This document shows, piece by piece, positions 27,649 through 36,128 of a DNA stretch of 64,000 nucleotides. Source of the stretch: Gammaproteobacteria bacterium (GTDB lineage Bacteria > Pseudomonadota > Gammaproteobacteria > Chromatiales > Chromatiaceae); the NCBI GenBank assembly GCA_009929855.1, contig RZZN01000002.1, positions 45,010 to 109,009 on the forward strand, written 5' to 3'. A program made the translations under genes and the position numbers. Within the stretch, counting starts at the first letter, position 1; every line of letters begins with the position of its first letter. Below the pieces are notes generated by a model. It searched no databases. It was not told where the DNA came from and was given only the letters and a program-made list of their open reading frames with translations.

Positions 27649-28155
27649 ATGATCCAAACCGACCGCGGCTCGACCGCTATCCTGGTCGCCCTGACACTGA
27701 TCTCTCTTGGTCTGGCGGGGTGCTCGGGCCCGCGCGAGGACGTGCGGGTGAGCTTCTGCAAGGCATTGGTGAAGACCCAGGTCGCGGCCCCGGACTCACT
27801 GCGCTGGACCGCTGTGGAAACCCATCCGCGGGGGCGTTCCGGTCTGTCGGTCGTGCTGGGGTTCGAGGCGCGAGACGCGCCAGGGACGAGCCGTCCTCGC
27901 CAGGCGAGCTGTCACTATCGCTACGACGCGGTCGATGACACCGCCTTGACCCTGAGCGATCCTCTTGCCGCCTACGCGACCTCGCCCGAGACCATGACCC
28001 TCGACGGCGCGCCGCTTGCGCGGGCGGACCTCGCCGAATCGATCAAGCGGGCGATGATCATGCAGGGTCGGGCGCTCATCGAGCGCGCACGCGAAGGGAT
28101 CGAGGGCGCAGCTGGAATGGCGCGCGAGCGGCTCGAGACTGGGGGCGGGGGCTGA
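27649..28155 (+). CDS. Hypothetical lipoprotein
   Basis: A 168-residue prolipoprotein: hydrophobic segment TAILVALTLISLGLAGC with lipobox LAGC around residue 25, then a soluble domain with SFCKALVKTQVAAPDSLRW and a C-terminal helix (AMIMQGRALIERAREGIEGA). The first part resembles secreted domains that share an xxCK...vkxxLKxPxSxxW pattern, of unknown role. No family is named. It follows the adenosine kinase by 90 bp on the same strand. Confidence 0.7.
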   Translation: MIQTDRGSTAILVALTLISLGLAGCSGPREDVRVSFCKALVKTQVAAPDSLRWTAVETHPRGRSGLSVVLGFEARDAPGTSRPRQASCHYRYDAVDDTALTLSDPLAAYATSPETMTLDGAPLARADLAESIKRAMIMQGRALIERAREGIEGAAGMARERLETGGGG

Positions 28156-28317
28156 TGCTCAGGTCGACGTCTGCTGGGTTCCATCGGCCCAGTCAGAGCG
28201 AGTCCCCGCACACGCGAGTGGCGAAGGCCGCGTCCCTGCTCCTGGGCAATGCCGAGCCCCGCCGCCGCGCCAGTCGATGCATGATCGCCTCTTGGCGCCA
28301 TCGATCTGCGGCGAGAC

Positions 28318-28881
28318 CTAACGGAAGGGCGTCATGATGGACTCGGGCCGGGTGAACTTGTTGATGTCCACCGCCATGCGGGCCATGTTGGCATCCATGC
28401 GCCCGATGGCCTGGTTCATCATGTACATGGATTGATTCATCGTCGACATCGACTGATTCATGGTGTCGATCGAGCCGGTCATGGTGGCGATGTTGACGCT
28501 GAGCGAGCCCATGTCCCGGGCCATGCCGCCCATGTCCCCGGTCATCTGCTCCATGCCGGCACGCACACGTGCGAAGTCTTTTGACATCCCGTCTTGGCCC
28601 TCGACCATGCTCCTGGCCATGACCTGCATGTCGGCGCTCATGGTCTGCATGTTGTTCGCCATGCTGGTGACATCCAGCCCCATTTGAATCACTGATTTGG
28701 TCATCGCGCTCATGTCACGCCCCATGTTGAACATGAACAGGCCCATGCCGGTGAAGGCGCCGGCCGCGATCACGGCGGCGATCCCGATCGCGCCAAGTCG
28801 TGCAAGCATGGCCCCGAGTCCGCCCTTGGACGAGTGACTCGACGGCTCAGGCACTGTCTGGGGGGATGGTGTCTCGGTCAT
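28318..28881 (-). CDS. Methionine-rich membrane-anchored coiled-coil protein
   Basis: A 187-residue protein: a polar N-terminus (about 1-28), one transmembrane helix (IAAVIAAGAFTGMGLFMFNM, about 33-55) and then a long predicted helical rod built of repeated x-M-x-x-x/xxMxxSM units (for example MTGSIDTMNQSMSTMNQSMY). Methionine is extraordinarily frequent, roughly one in six residues. The heptad-like spacing suggests a parallel coiled coil outside or along the membrane; methionines could also bind Cu(I) or quench oxidants, but that is speculation. No family recognised. Confidence 0.65.
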   Translation of the reverse strand: MTETPSPQTVPEPSSHSSKGGLGAMLARLGAIGIAAVIAAGAFTGMGLFMFNMGRDMSAMTKSVIQMGLDVTSMANNMQTMSADMQVMARSMVEGQDGMSKDFARVRAGMEQMTGDMGGMARDMGSLSVNIATMTGSIDTMNQSMSTMNQSMYMMNQAIGRMDANMARMAVDINKFTRPESIMTPFR

Positions 28882-29300
28882 CGGTGTGTCCTCATCGGTG
28901 GCTTGATTGTTGTTATCCTGACCTGATCGAGGTCAGGGCGATCGCGGGGTCACACCATCAACCCAGCTCTTGAGGAGTCGCTGATCAATTTCAGAATCGC
29001 GACGGTAGCCCATCGCAAGTCGCTGATATTCCGATCCCCGATCCCCGATCCCCGATCCAACGGGATCCGAATATTTCAGCGTTTCCTTGATCGCCTGGTC
29101 ATGTCGCGTTTGAACGATATCCTCAATCGGGTGCCGACCCCAGCCGTCATCCGATGGGCCATGAACGACGGGGCATGCTGGCCGGTCGTTCATCCCGACC
29201 GCAGATGCGCTCCAGAACGCCCCGCGACCCGCGCTGCCTCCCGCGATTGCCCAGGCATCGCGTCTGGCCGAGTGTCTCGATGCGTCCGCGTCTTGGCCGC
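28882..29300. other. Intergenic region with a palindrome and heptamer repeats
   Basis: No gene is supported between the methionine-rich protein and the NadR-type kinase gene. A minus frame at 28933-29304 is open but low in family-like sequence. The notable content is the inverted repeat with internal CCGATCC tandem repeats described separately. Confidence 0.5.
29021..29081. repeat. Inverted repeat enclosing four tandem CCGATCC heptamers
   Basis: Four perfect head-to-tail CCGATCC copies fill 29031-29058. The flanks, starting CGCTGATATTCCGATCC at 29021 and ending GGATCCGAATATTTCAGCG at 29081, are inverted complements with two bulged bases, so the whole segment can fold as a hairpin. It may be a repetitive extragenic palindrome or a local slippage product. 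Confidence 0.6.
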
Positions 29301-29864
29301 TCATCCGCGGAGTGCGTTGACCGCGCGCACGGCATCGCGCAGACGCTGCGCGCGGTCGCCGCTGATCTTGACGAAGGGTCTGGCGTCGCGCGCGAGTAGC
29401 GTCTCGAAATAGTCGAGCATGCCGGCGCGATCGTTCGGCCGGTCACGGATGCCATCGGCCACCCAGGGGACGTCGATGTCGGTCAGGAGATAGAGATCCT
29501 GATGGATGAAGGGCAGGGCGGCGTTCAGCTCCGGGGGCGAGGAGCCGAAGAAGAGATCCGAGTAGGCCTTGATGGTCAGCAGATCGGTATCGCAGATGAT
29601 GAGTCCGCCAGGGGCGCGTCGCGCGATCCGGTTCTCGCGCTCCTGTTGCCCGATCGCGATCGTCAGGATGTCCTCCAGCACGCAGGTCTCGCCGGTGCGC
29701 CGCAGCTTCTCGCGGATGAAGTCGCGCGCGACCTCGGCGACGCGCGGTGCACGAAAGTGTGACGCAAGCTGACGCGCCAGCGTGCTTTTACCGGTGGATT
29801 CTGGGCCGTAGAGAGCGACGCGTGTGAGCCCTGGGATCCGATCCTGTGTCAGTCGCTGCTCCAT
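29301..29864 (-). CDS. NadR-type ribosylnicotinamide kinase-like ATPase (AAA_28)
   Basis: A 187-residue P-loop kinase: Walker A VALYGPESTGKSTLARQLA at about 14-32, then RVAEVARDFIREKL, GLIICDTDLLTIKAYSD (Walker B-like) and DIDVPWVADGIRDRP with the Lid region. This is the kinase half of NadR, which makes NMN from nicotinamide riboside; neither the NMN adenylyltransferase nor the HTH part is present. nadD lies two genes away, so NAD salvage is a reasonable role. It is divergent from proA. The start at 29864 gives the expected N-terminus. Confidence 0.78.
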   Translation of the reverse strand: MEQRLTQDRIPGLTRVALYGPESTGKSTLARQLASHFRAPRVAEVARDFIREKLRRTGETCVLEDILTIAIGQQERENRIARRAPGGLIICDTDLLTIKAYSDLFFGSSPPELNAALPFIHQDLYLLTDIDVPWVADGIRDRPNDRAGMLDYFETLLARDARPFVKISGDRAQRLRDAVRAVNALRG

Positions 29865-30014
29865 CCGGATTGGCCTCGCCCGTGCCGGTGAAACCCGATT
29901 TGCTTTGCGTGCCTGGCATCTTTGCGCGAGACTCCAGGACACTCCCATCGCCGGTCGGCTATACAGCCGTGCGGCGCCGTCCTACACTGTCCAAATTTAA
30001 CACTTCTTGGTTCC

Positions 30015-31292
30015 ATGATGAGCGAACGCACGATCACCGACATCGCCGCCTATATGTCCGACTTGGGCCAGCGCGCCCGCGCCGCCGCCCGTGCCATGGC
30101 CCGCGCGGCCACGGCAGAGAAGAATCAAGCGCTGATGGCCATGGCCGACGCGATCGAGCAGCGGCGTCCTGAGTTGGTGGCCGCCAATCGCGTCGATTTG
30201 GAGCAGGGCGCCGCCAAGGGTCTGGATGCCGCGCTACTCGACCGTCTGGAGCTGACCGAGGGGCGCATCGATGACATGATCGCTGGGCTGCGTCAGATCG
30301 CCGCGCTGCCCGATCCGGTGGGTGCCATCACCGATCTGAATTTCCGTCCATCCGGGATCCAGGTCGGGCGGATGCGGGTTCCGCTCGGTGTCGTGGGCAT
30401 CATCTACGAGGCGCGCCCCAATGTGACCGCGGACGCCGCTGGACTCTGTCTGAAGTCGGGCAATGCCACGCTGCTGCGCGGTGGCTCGGAGGCCTTCGCG
30501 TCCAATCAGGCGATCGCCGATTGTATCCGCGCGGGCCTGGTGACCTCCGGCCTGCCCGCTGATGCCGTGCAGGTGGTGGGGACCACCGACCGTGCCGCCG
30601 TCGGCGCCATGATCAGCATGCCCGAGTATGTCGATGTCATCGTTCCGCGCGGTGGCAAGGGTCTGATCGAACGGATCAGTCGCGAGGCTCGGGTGCCGGT
30701 GATCAAGCATCTCGACGGCATCTGCCATGTCTATATCGACGCCCATGCGGATCTCGACAAGGCATTCGCGATCGCCATGAATGCCAAGACCCAGCGCTAC
30801 GGTACCTGCAACACGATGGAGACACTCCTTGTCGATCAGACGGTGGCGGCGACCATCCTGCCGCGTCTGGCCAGTGCCTATCGCGAGAAGGGGGTGGAGC
30901 TGCGCGGCTGCGCCCTGACACGCGAGATCCTCCCCGCGATCAACGCGGCCACCCCGGCCGATTGGGATACCGAATATCTGGCGCCCATCCTCTCCATCCG
31001 CGTGGTCGCGGGACTCGACGCGGCGATCGATCACATCACCGCCCACGGCTCGGCCCACACTGATGCGATCGTCACCGAGGACTATGGTCGGGCGCGTCGT
31101 TTCATCCGCGAGGTGGATTCCAGCTCGGTGATGGTCAATGCCTCGACCCGCTTCGCCGATGGTTTCGAGTATGGCCTGGGCGCCGAGATCGGGATCAGCA
31201 CGGACAAGCTCCATGCGCGTGGGCCGGTCGGACTCGAGGGTCTGACCTCGGTGAAGTTCGTGGTCCTCGGCAATGGCGAGGTGCGCGGATGA
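30015..31292 (+). CDS. proA: Glutamate-5-semialdehyde dehydrogenase
   Basis: Gamma-glutamyl phosphate reductase, second step of proline synthesis from glutamate (NADPH-dependent). The 425-residue aldehyde-dehydrogenase-fold protein has [20 protein letters not shown] sequence (here [17 protein letters not shown]), [39 protein letters not shown] and the catalytic cysteine in [14 protein letters not shown]. The tandem ATGs at 30015 and 30018 are equally possible starts. proB is not in the window; nadD follows after about 50 bp, a common pairing. Confidence 0.96.
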   Translation: MMSERTITDIAAYMSDLGQRARAAARAMARAATAEKNQALMAMADAIEQRRPELVAANRVDLEQGAAKGLDAALLDRLELTEGRIDDMIAGLRQIAALPDPVGAITDLNFRPSGIQVGRMRVPLGVVGIIYEARPNVTADAAGLCLKSGNATLLRGGSEAFASNQAIADCIRAGLVTSGLPADAVQVVGTTDRAAVGAMISMPEYVDVIVPRGGKGLIERISREARVPVIKHLDGICHVYIDAHADLDKAFAIAMNAKTQRYGTCNTMETLLVDQTVAATILPRLASAYREKGVELRGCALTREILPAINAATPADWDTEYLAPILSIRVVAGLDAAIDHITAHGSAHTDAIVTEDYGRARRFIREVDSSSVMVNASTRFADGFEYGLGAEIGISTDKLHARGPVGLEGLTSVKFVVLGNGEVRG

Positions 31293-31346
31293 ACGACGGT
31301 CACGACCTTGACCGAGGCGCGTGCGGGGTCCCTGGCCAATGATGCC

Positions 31347-31976
31347 ATGATCGGCATCCTGGGCGGTACATTCGACCCCATCCATCTCGGCCATCTGCGC
31401 CCGGCGCTCGATTGTCTGGAGGCGCTCGGTCTGGCGCAGGTTCGTTTCATCCCGCTCAATGTCGCGGTGCATCGACCCCAGCCGCATGCGCCGGCGGCGC
31501 TGCGGTTGGCGATGGTCGAGGCGGCGATCGCCGGTCAGCCGGGTTTTCTCGTGGATCCGCGCGAGCTCGCTCGTCCTGGTGGATCCTACACCTTCGATAC
31601 ACTGGTCTCGCTCCGCGCCGAGGTTGGGCCCAGCACGCCGCTCTGTCTGCTGGTCGGGGCCGATGCATTCAGCGGCTTCCTGGATTGGTACCGCCCCCTG
31701 GAGATCCTGCGGCTGGCGCATCTGGTCGTGATGCGCCGACCGAGCAGTGACAGCCAGCTGAGCGCGGACTTGCAGGTGTTGCGCGCACGCCATGGCTGTC
31801 AGGATCACGCCGAGCTGTCACGGACGCCGGCCGGCCTGATCCTCGATCAGGCGGTCACCCAGCTCGAGGTCTCCTCGACGCGGGTGCGCGAGCTCATCCG
31901 CGCGGGTCGCAGCCCCCGTTATCTTTTGCCCGACGCGGTGATCTCGATCATCGCCTCGGCCGATCTCTATCGGTGA
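31347..31976 (+). CDS. nadD: Nicotinate-nucleotide adenylyltransferase
   Basis: Adenylates nicotinate mononucleotide in NAD synthesis. The 209-residue nucleotidyltransferase begins MIGILGGTFDPIHLGHLRPA with the HxGH signature and ends with the second motif SSTRVRELIRAGRSPRYLLPDAV, both typical of NadD. ATG 31347 gives the conserved N-terminus; the frame is open to a TTG at 31308. It stands in the proA-nadD-rsfS arrangement seen in many gammaproteobacteria. Confidence 0.95.
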   Translation: MIGILGGTFDPIHLGHLRPALDCLEALGLAQVRFIPLNVAVHRPQPHAPAALRLAMVEAAIAGQPGFLVDPRELARPGGSYTFDTLVSLRAEVGPSTPLCLLVGADAFSGFLDWYRPLEILRLAHLVVMRRPSSDSQLSADLQVLRARHGCQDHAELSRTPAGLILDQAVTQLEVSSTRVRELIRAGRSPRYLLPDAVISIIASADLYR

Positions 31977-32129
31977 GCCGGAGGCGCGCCGATTTGTCGG
32001 ACCACGCTAGCACCGTTGTCCGGCGAGCCTGGCCAGGGATGGCTCGGTCGTCATCGCCGACCGCGAGACGCTGCCAAACCTCGCGTGACCCGAGCGGTCG
32101 CGCCCCGATTCAAGAGCAGAGGAGTACGC

Positions 32130-32480
32130 ATGCAGCTTGATGCACTGAGACAGCTCGTCATCGACACGCTCGATGACATGAAGGCCCGTGATATCGAAGT
32201 GATGGATGTGCGAGGCAAGACCGCCATCACCGATTACATGATTGTGGCGTCCGGCACCTCGGATCGTCATGTCAAGGCCATCGCCGAGACCGTTGCCTAT
32301 CGGGCGAAGGAGTCCGGCGAGTCTCCACTCGGTCTGGAGGGTGTCAACGAGGGTGAATGGGCGCTGGTGGACCTGAACGGTGTCGTCGTCCATGTCATGT
32401 TGCCCAAGGTCCGAGACTTCTACAACCTGGAACGGCTCTGGTCCGCGCCGGCCCTCGTCCCCAAGACGGCGGTCGGCTGA
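32130..32480 (+). CDS. rsfS: Ribosomal silencing factor RsfS
   Basis: A 116-residue Iojap/RsfS protein that binds L14 on the large subunit and blocks subunit joining when nutrients are scarce. Signatures are DMKARDIEVMDVRGKTAITDYMIVASGTSDRH and GEWALVDLNGVVVHVMLPKVRDFYNLERLW. AGAGGAG at about 32118-32124 precedes ATG 32130. nadD lies upstream on the same strand; the usual rlmH partner is absent, replaced downstream by the PHA locus. Confidence 0.95.
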   Translation: MQLDALRQLVIDTLDDMKARDIEVMDVRGKTAITDYMIVASGTSDRHVKAIAETVAYRAKESGESPLGLEGVNEGEWALVDLNGVVVHVMLPKVRDFYNLERLWSAPALVPKTAVG

Positions 32481-32639
32481 GCGAGCCGAGAGCCGCGGCG
32501 GCCTTCCCTCCGCCCCTTGCGCATGCCGTCCGCTGCCAGACGGCAGCGCCGACCGCGCCGAGGCCTGATCGCGAGCCGAGACGACCAAGTGTGCGTCTCT
32601 GACAGCCCCAGAGCAACACGTCTCGGACAGCCCGAGTGC

Positions 32640-32667
32640 AAAAAAAAGCCCGGCGGGGAGCCGGGCT
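32640..32667 (-). terminator. Rho-independent terminator of the phaA-R-P-B unit
   Basis: Arms 32647-32654 and 32660-32667 pair perfectly over 8 GC-rich bases around a 5-base loop. Read on the minus strand the stem is followed by eight T residues (A-run 32640-32647), the classical intrinsic terminator. It lies about 107 bases after the phaB stop and ends the minus-strand PHA genes. Confidence 0.85.
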
Positions 32668-32773
32668 ATAAACGTCTCATGATGAGAGAGACGAGGAGGA
32701 CTCTGTTTCGATCCGGGGCGTTCGGGTCGGTCTCTGGTCAGACCAGGCCGAGCCCCTGGATGCAGATCGAATT

Positions 32774-33514
32774 CTAGTGAATGAAGAGACCGCCGTTGAC
32801 GGGCAGGTTCGCTCCAGTCATGTATCCACTCTGATCGCTGGCCAGGAAGGCAATGGCGGCCGCGATCTCATCGGGCTGGCCCATGCGGCGCATCGGGATC
32901 CCGGAGATGATGCTGTTGCGTACGGCATCGTCCATGGCCAGGGTCATCGCGGTCTCGACATAGCCAGGCGAGACGGTATTGACGGTCACTCCCTTGGCGG
33001 CACCCTCCTGAGCCAAGGCCATGGTGAAACCATGCATGCCTGCCTTCGCGGCCGAATAATTGGCCTGGCCGAACTGACCACGCTGACCATTCACCGACGA
33101 GATGTTGATGATACGCCCGAAGCCGCGCTCCAGCATGCCATCCCAAACCTGACGAGTGACATTGAAGACACTGTCGAGATTGACCTTCATGACGGCTTCC
33201 CAGTGGGCCAGCTCCATCTTCTTGAAGGTCTTGTCGCGCGTGATTCCAGCACAGTTGACCAGGATGTCGATCGGACCATGACGCTCGACGATCTCCCCGA
33301 CCATACGGGCACTGTCATCGAAGGACGACACATCCGCGGCGATGGTCTCGATCGTCAGGCCCTCGGCCGCGCGATCCTTCTTCCAGGCCTCGGCGGCCGC
33401 CGACTCGGACGGGTGATGATTCGCCACGACCGTGCAGCCATCCTTCGCGAGACGGGTGCAGATCGCCGTGCCAATGCCGCCGATGCCACCGGTAACCAGT
33501 GCGATTCGAGCCAT
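32774..33514 (-). CDS. phaB: Acetoacetyl-CoA reductase
   Basis: NADPH-dependent short-chain dehydrogenase that reduces acetoacetyl-CoA to (R)-3-hydroxybutyryl-CoA, the PHB monomer. The 246 residues show the nucleotide loop VTGGIGGIGTAI, NCAGITRD, catalytic serine in IINISSVNGQRG, and YxxxK as YSAAK in QANYSAAKAGMHG. It is the last gene of the phaA-phaR-phaP-phaB set, preceded by GGAGGAA and two intercistronic hairpins, and followed by an intrinsic terminator. Confidence 0.96.
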   Translation of the reverse strand: MARIALVTGGIGGIGTAICTRLAKDGCTVVANHHPSESAAAEAWKKDRAAEGLTIETIAADVSSFDDSARMVGEIVERHGPIDILVNCAGITRDKTFKKMELAHWEAVMKVNLDSVFNVTRQVWDGMLERGFGRIINISSVNGQRGQFGQANYSAAKAGMHGFTMALAQEGAAKGVTVNTVSPGYVETAMTLAMDDAVRNSIISGIPMRRMGQPDEIAAAIAFLASDQSGYMTGANLPVNGGLFIH

Positions 33515-33564
33515 TTCTGTTCCTCCAGATCGTTATTGATGTCAATGGTTTGGTCAGTCGTGCC

Positions 33565-33596
33565 ATTCGCAACGTCCCAGTCGGGGCGTTGCGAAT
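33565..33596 (-). other. Intercistronic hairpin 1 between phaP and phaB
   Basis: A 14-bp stem with one G·U pair: arms 33565-33578 and 33583-33596, four-base loop, located about 50 bases after the phaP stop. No U-tract. With the next hairpin it could stabilise upstream phaP mRNA or attenuate transcription so that phasin is made in excess over PhaB. Confidence 0.55.
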
Positions 33597-33599
33597 AGC

Positions 33600-33624
33600 A
33601 GCCCCGGCGCTGCTCGCCGGGACT
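33600..33624 (-). other. Intercistronic hairpin 2 between phaP and phaB
   Basis: Arms 33600-33609 and 33615-33624 form a 10-bp GC-rich stem (one wobble pair) with a 5-base loop, 3 bases from hairpin 1 and 22 bases after the phaP stop. It is nearest the phaP end on the minus-strand transcript and lacks a U-tract. Confidence 0.5.
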
Positions 33625-33646
33625 ACCGGGTCAATGCATGACCCGC

Positions 33647-34012
33647 TTAGGCTGCCGAAACGCCCTTGCGCAGATCGGTGGAGATCTCGGCCATGTTCTT
33701 CTCGAACCAGGTGCGATAGTCGTCGCGGATCGCGCTGATCGCCTGGATGCCGCTCTTGCCTTCGGTCAGGATGCGCTCGCTGAGCTCCTTGGTGGCGTCG
33801 ACTTGGCCCTTCATCAGCTCATTGTAGCCCTTGGACTCGGTGGCAAGCTTCACGACACGCATGGCGTGCTCCATATAGAGGGACATGGTGTCCATCTGGA
33901 GCGCGGACATCTTCTCGAAGATGCGAACATTGAGCTCGCCGAGGCTGTTCATGCGCTCGACGGTCTTGTTGGTCATGTCGTTGATGGCATTGATGGTGTC
34001 AGTCGTGTTCAT
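33647..34012 (-). CDS. phaP: Phasin, PHA granule-associated protein
   Basis: A 121-residue amphipathic helical protein without cysteine, tryptophan in only one position, and with phasin-family features (NDMTNKTVERMNSLGELNVRIFEKM, LYMEHAMRVVKLATESKGYNELMKGQ). Phasins coat PHB granules and control their number and size. It lies between phaR and phaB; a near-consensus promoter and a double PhaR-like operator directly upstream suggest it is the main PhaR target, as in other PHA producers. Confidence 0.92.
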   Translation of the reverse strand: MNTTDTINAINDMTNKTVERMNSLGELNVRIFEKMSALQMDTMSLYMEHAMRVVKLATESKGYNELMKGQVDATKELSERILTEGKSGIQAISAIRDDYRTWFEKNMAEISTDLRKGVSAA

Positions 34013-34030
34013 TGATCAGTGCTCCGAAAG

Positions 34031-34062
34031 TTGTGCAGTGCAGCAATTGTTGCAGTGCACAA
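34031..34062. promoter_or_regulatory. Double inverted PhaR-like operator upstream of phaP
   Basis: Two adjacent 16-bp near-palindromes, 34031-34046 (TTGTGCAGTGCAGCAA) and 34047-34062 (TTGTTGCAGTGCACAA), form an inverted pair. The second is identical to the element in the phaA-phaE intergenic region at 36142-36157. On the minus strand the pair overlaps and lies just downstream of the phaP -10, ideal for repression. PhaR as the binding protein is inferred from context. Confidence 0.65.
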
Positions 34063-34087
34063 TAATGACTCAGGGAGCAGCTGTCAA
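34059..34087 (-). promoter_or_regulatory. phaP: Near-consensus sigma-70 promoter of phaP
   Basis: On the minus strand TTGACA (34087-34082) and TATTGT (34064-34059) are separated by exactly 17 bp, about 47 bases upstream of the phaP start. The -35 is the perfect consensus. The -10 merges into the PhaR-like operator, so strong transcription that can be switched off is expected. The promoter lies just inside the phaR-phaP gap. Confidence 0.7.
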
Positions 34088-34098
34088 GCGACGATGCG

Positions 34099-34623
34099 TC
34101 AATCCTCAGGATTGTCTTTCTTTGGGGCCTTGGGTTTGTCCGCGACGGGTGTCGTGTCTCGGGACTTGCCCTTGCGGTCGCTGCCGAGGTCGAAACCGGC
34201 GGCGCGCATGAGCTCGCCCTGGATCTCGCCCCACAGATCGAGCTGGCGTTGGGTCATCCAGTTGATGGCATCGAAGGGGCTTTCGCCCCAGGAGCGGACC
34301 AGGTCTTGATGTTGCTTGGCGAACAGATCCAACGAGCCCTCGAGATACCGCGCGAACATGCCCTGAAGCGTGCCGCCGTAGAATCGGATGATCTGGGAGA
34401 GCATGGTCGCGCTGAACAGCGGCTCGCCGCCACTCTCCTCCTCCAGCATGATTTGGAGCAGGATGGAGCGCGTGATGTCGCTCTCGTTGGCCGTGTCGAC
34501 GACCTTGAAGCTCGTACACTGCATGACTAGGTTACGGACGTCGGCCAAGGTGATATAGCGGCTCACCGCGGTATCGTAGAGGCGGCGATTCGGATATTTC
34601 TTGATGATACGTACGTCTGTCAT
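34099..34623 (-). CDS. phaR: PHA synthesis repressor PhaR
   Basis: A 174-residue DNA- and PHA-binding repressor. The N-terminal PhaR DNA-binding domain is MTDVRIIKKYPNRRLYDTAV followed by SRYITLADVRNLVM; two PHB_acc domains follow (SDITRSILLQIMLEEE, MLSQIIRFYGGTLQGMFARYLE), and the lysine-rich tail is disordered. The protein releases DNA when it binds nascent PHB granules, thereby inducing phasin. It lies between phaA and phaP; three candidate operator regions in this window share one motif. Confidence 0.95.
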   Translation of the reverse strand: MTDVRIIKKYPNRRLYDTAVSRYITLADVRNLVMQCTSFKVVDTANESDITRSILLQIMLEEESGGEPLFSATMLSQIIRFYGGTLQGMFARYLEGSLDLFAKQHQDLVRSWGESPFDAINWMTQRQLDLWGEIQGELMRAAGFDLGSDRKGKSRDTTPVADKPKAPKKDNPED

Positions 34624-34752
34624 GTGCCCTGAGCCCTGTCGTCACTGGATCATTGCCGCCACGGATGGCCTTGGGGAGGCCGCATGCCGCGGTGTCTGCC
34701 TGCCGACGGCATCGGGCACGCCGGGGCGCGATTCGCCCCGGCGTGCGGTCGC

Positions 34753-35937
34753 TCAGATCCGTTCGACCGCCAAGGCCACACCCTGGCCGCCACCGATACA
34801 GAGTGTCGCCAGCCCCTTCTTGGCGTCGCGCTTCTGCATCTCGTAGAGCAGTGTCACCAGCACCCGCGCGCCGGATGCGCCGATGGGATGACCGATCGAG
34901 ATGGCGCCGCCGTTGACGTTGACCTTGTCGAGATCCCAGCCCATCTCTTGGTTGACCGACATCGCCTGGGCCGCGAAGGCCTCGTTGGCCTCGATCAGAT
35001 CGAGATCGGCAGCCGTCCAGCCGGCCTTCTCCAGACACTTGGTCGAGGCCGGGATAGGGCCAGTCCCCATGATCGCGGGATCCACGCCAGCGCTTGCGAA
35101 GGCAACCAGGCGGGCCATCGGCTTCAGCCCCAGCTCCTTGGCCGTCGACTCCTTCATCACCACGACCATGGCGGCCCCGTCGTTGATGCCAGAGGCATTG
35201 CCGGCGGTGACCGTGCCAGCCTTGTCGAACGCCGGGCGCAGCTTCGCCAGGCTCTCCGCGGTGGTGCCGGGGCGGGGGAACTCATCCGCGCCGACGACGA
35301 GTGGATCGCCCTTGCGCTGCGGGATCGTGACCGGGATGATCTCGTCGTCGAACCGCCCGGCCTTCTTCGCGGCCTCGGTCTTCTGCTGCGAGCCCGCGGC
35401 GAATTGATCCTGTGCCTCGCGAGTGAACCCGTACTGCTTGGCGATGTTCTCGGCCGTGTTGCCCATGTGATACTGATTGAAGGCGCACCAGAGGCCGTCG
35501 ACGATCATGGTGTCCTTCATCTGCCAATCGCCCATGCGTTGGCCCTCGCGTGAGCGCGGCAACACGTGCGAGGATTGACTCATGCTCTCCTGACCGCCCG
35601 CGATCACGATCTCGGCGTCGCCACAGGCGATCGCCTGCATTGCCAGATGAACGGCCTTGAGACCGCTTCCGCAGACCTTGTTGACGGTCAGGGCCGGCAC
35701 CTGGTGCGGCAGGCCCGCGCTCAAGGTCGTCTGACGGGCGGGATTCTGGCCAACACCGGCCGTCAGAACCTGACCGAGGATGACCTCGTCGACTCGTTCC
35801 GGGGCGATCCCGGTGCGCTCGATCAGCGCCTTGAGCACGGCCGCTCCGAGCTCGGTCGCGGACAGGGACGAAAGGCTGCCCCCGAAGGTGCCAACCGCGG
35901 TACGGCCCGCGTCGACGATGACGATATTCTCGCTCAT
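34753..35937 (-). CDS. phaA: Acetyl-CoA acetyltransferase (beta-ketothiolase)
   Basis: Condenses two acetyl-CoA to acetoacetyl-CoA, the first PHB step. The 394-residue thiolase has the acyl-accepting C89 in [17 protein letters not shown], the [11 protein letters not shown] histidine motif and the second catalytic cysteine in [21 protein letters not shown] 35937 ([16 protein letters not shown]) is the conserved start; 14 more codons are open upstream. It is divergent from phaE, with which it shares a 267-bp promoter region. Confidence 0.96.
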   Translation of the reverse strand: MSENIVIVDAGRTAVGTFGGSLSSLSATELGAAVLKALIERTGIAPERVDEVILGQVLTAGVGQNPARQTTLSAGLPHQVPALTVNKVCGSGLKAVHLAMQAIACGDAEIVIAGGQESMSQSSHVLPRSREGQRMGDWQMKDTMIVDGLWCAFNQYHMGNTAENIAKQYGFTREAQDQFAAGSQQKTEAAKKAGRFDDEIIPVTIPQRKGDPLVVGADEFPRPGTTAESLAKLRPAFDKAGTVTAGNASGINDGAAMVVVMKESTAKELGLKPMARLVAFASAGVDPAIMGTGPIPASTKCLEKAGWTAADLDLIEANEAFAAQAMSVNQEMGWDLDKVNVNGGAISIGHPIGASGARVLVTLLYEMQKRDAKKGLATLCIGGGQGVALAVERI

Positions 35938-36128
35938 GATGAATGCCCTTATCGTTCTAGATAGTCTGGCCATCGGCACTGCATGGTTTCAGGAGAGACA
36001 GTCGTCGGTGCTCGCGTCGCGCATGCCAGCTGGGGCGGTGGCGAGGACCGGCGACTCTCTCGCTCGCTGATCATACGCCGCGACTGCCCGCTGTGACATG
36101 CTGAGTGCGCGACGGATGAGCAAGCATA

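Noticed and set aside
28933..29304. 123-residue minus-strand frame between the methionine-rich gene and the NadR-type kinase
   Set aside because: Runs through the heptamer repeats, has no convincing start or family, and ends with arbitrary composition.
30234..31808. 524-residue minus-strand frame antisense to proA and nadD
   Set aside because: No domain resemblance; it mirrors two clearly recognised genes on the other strand.
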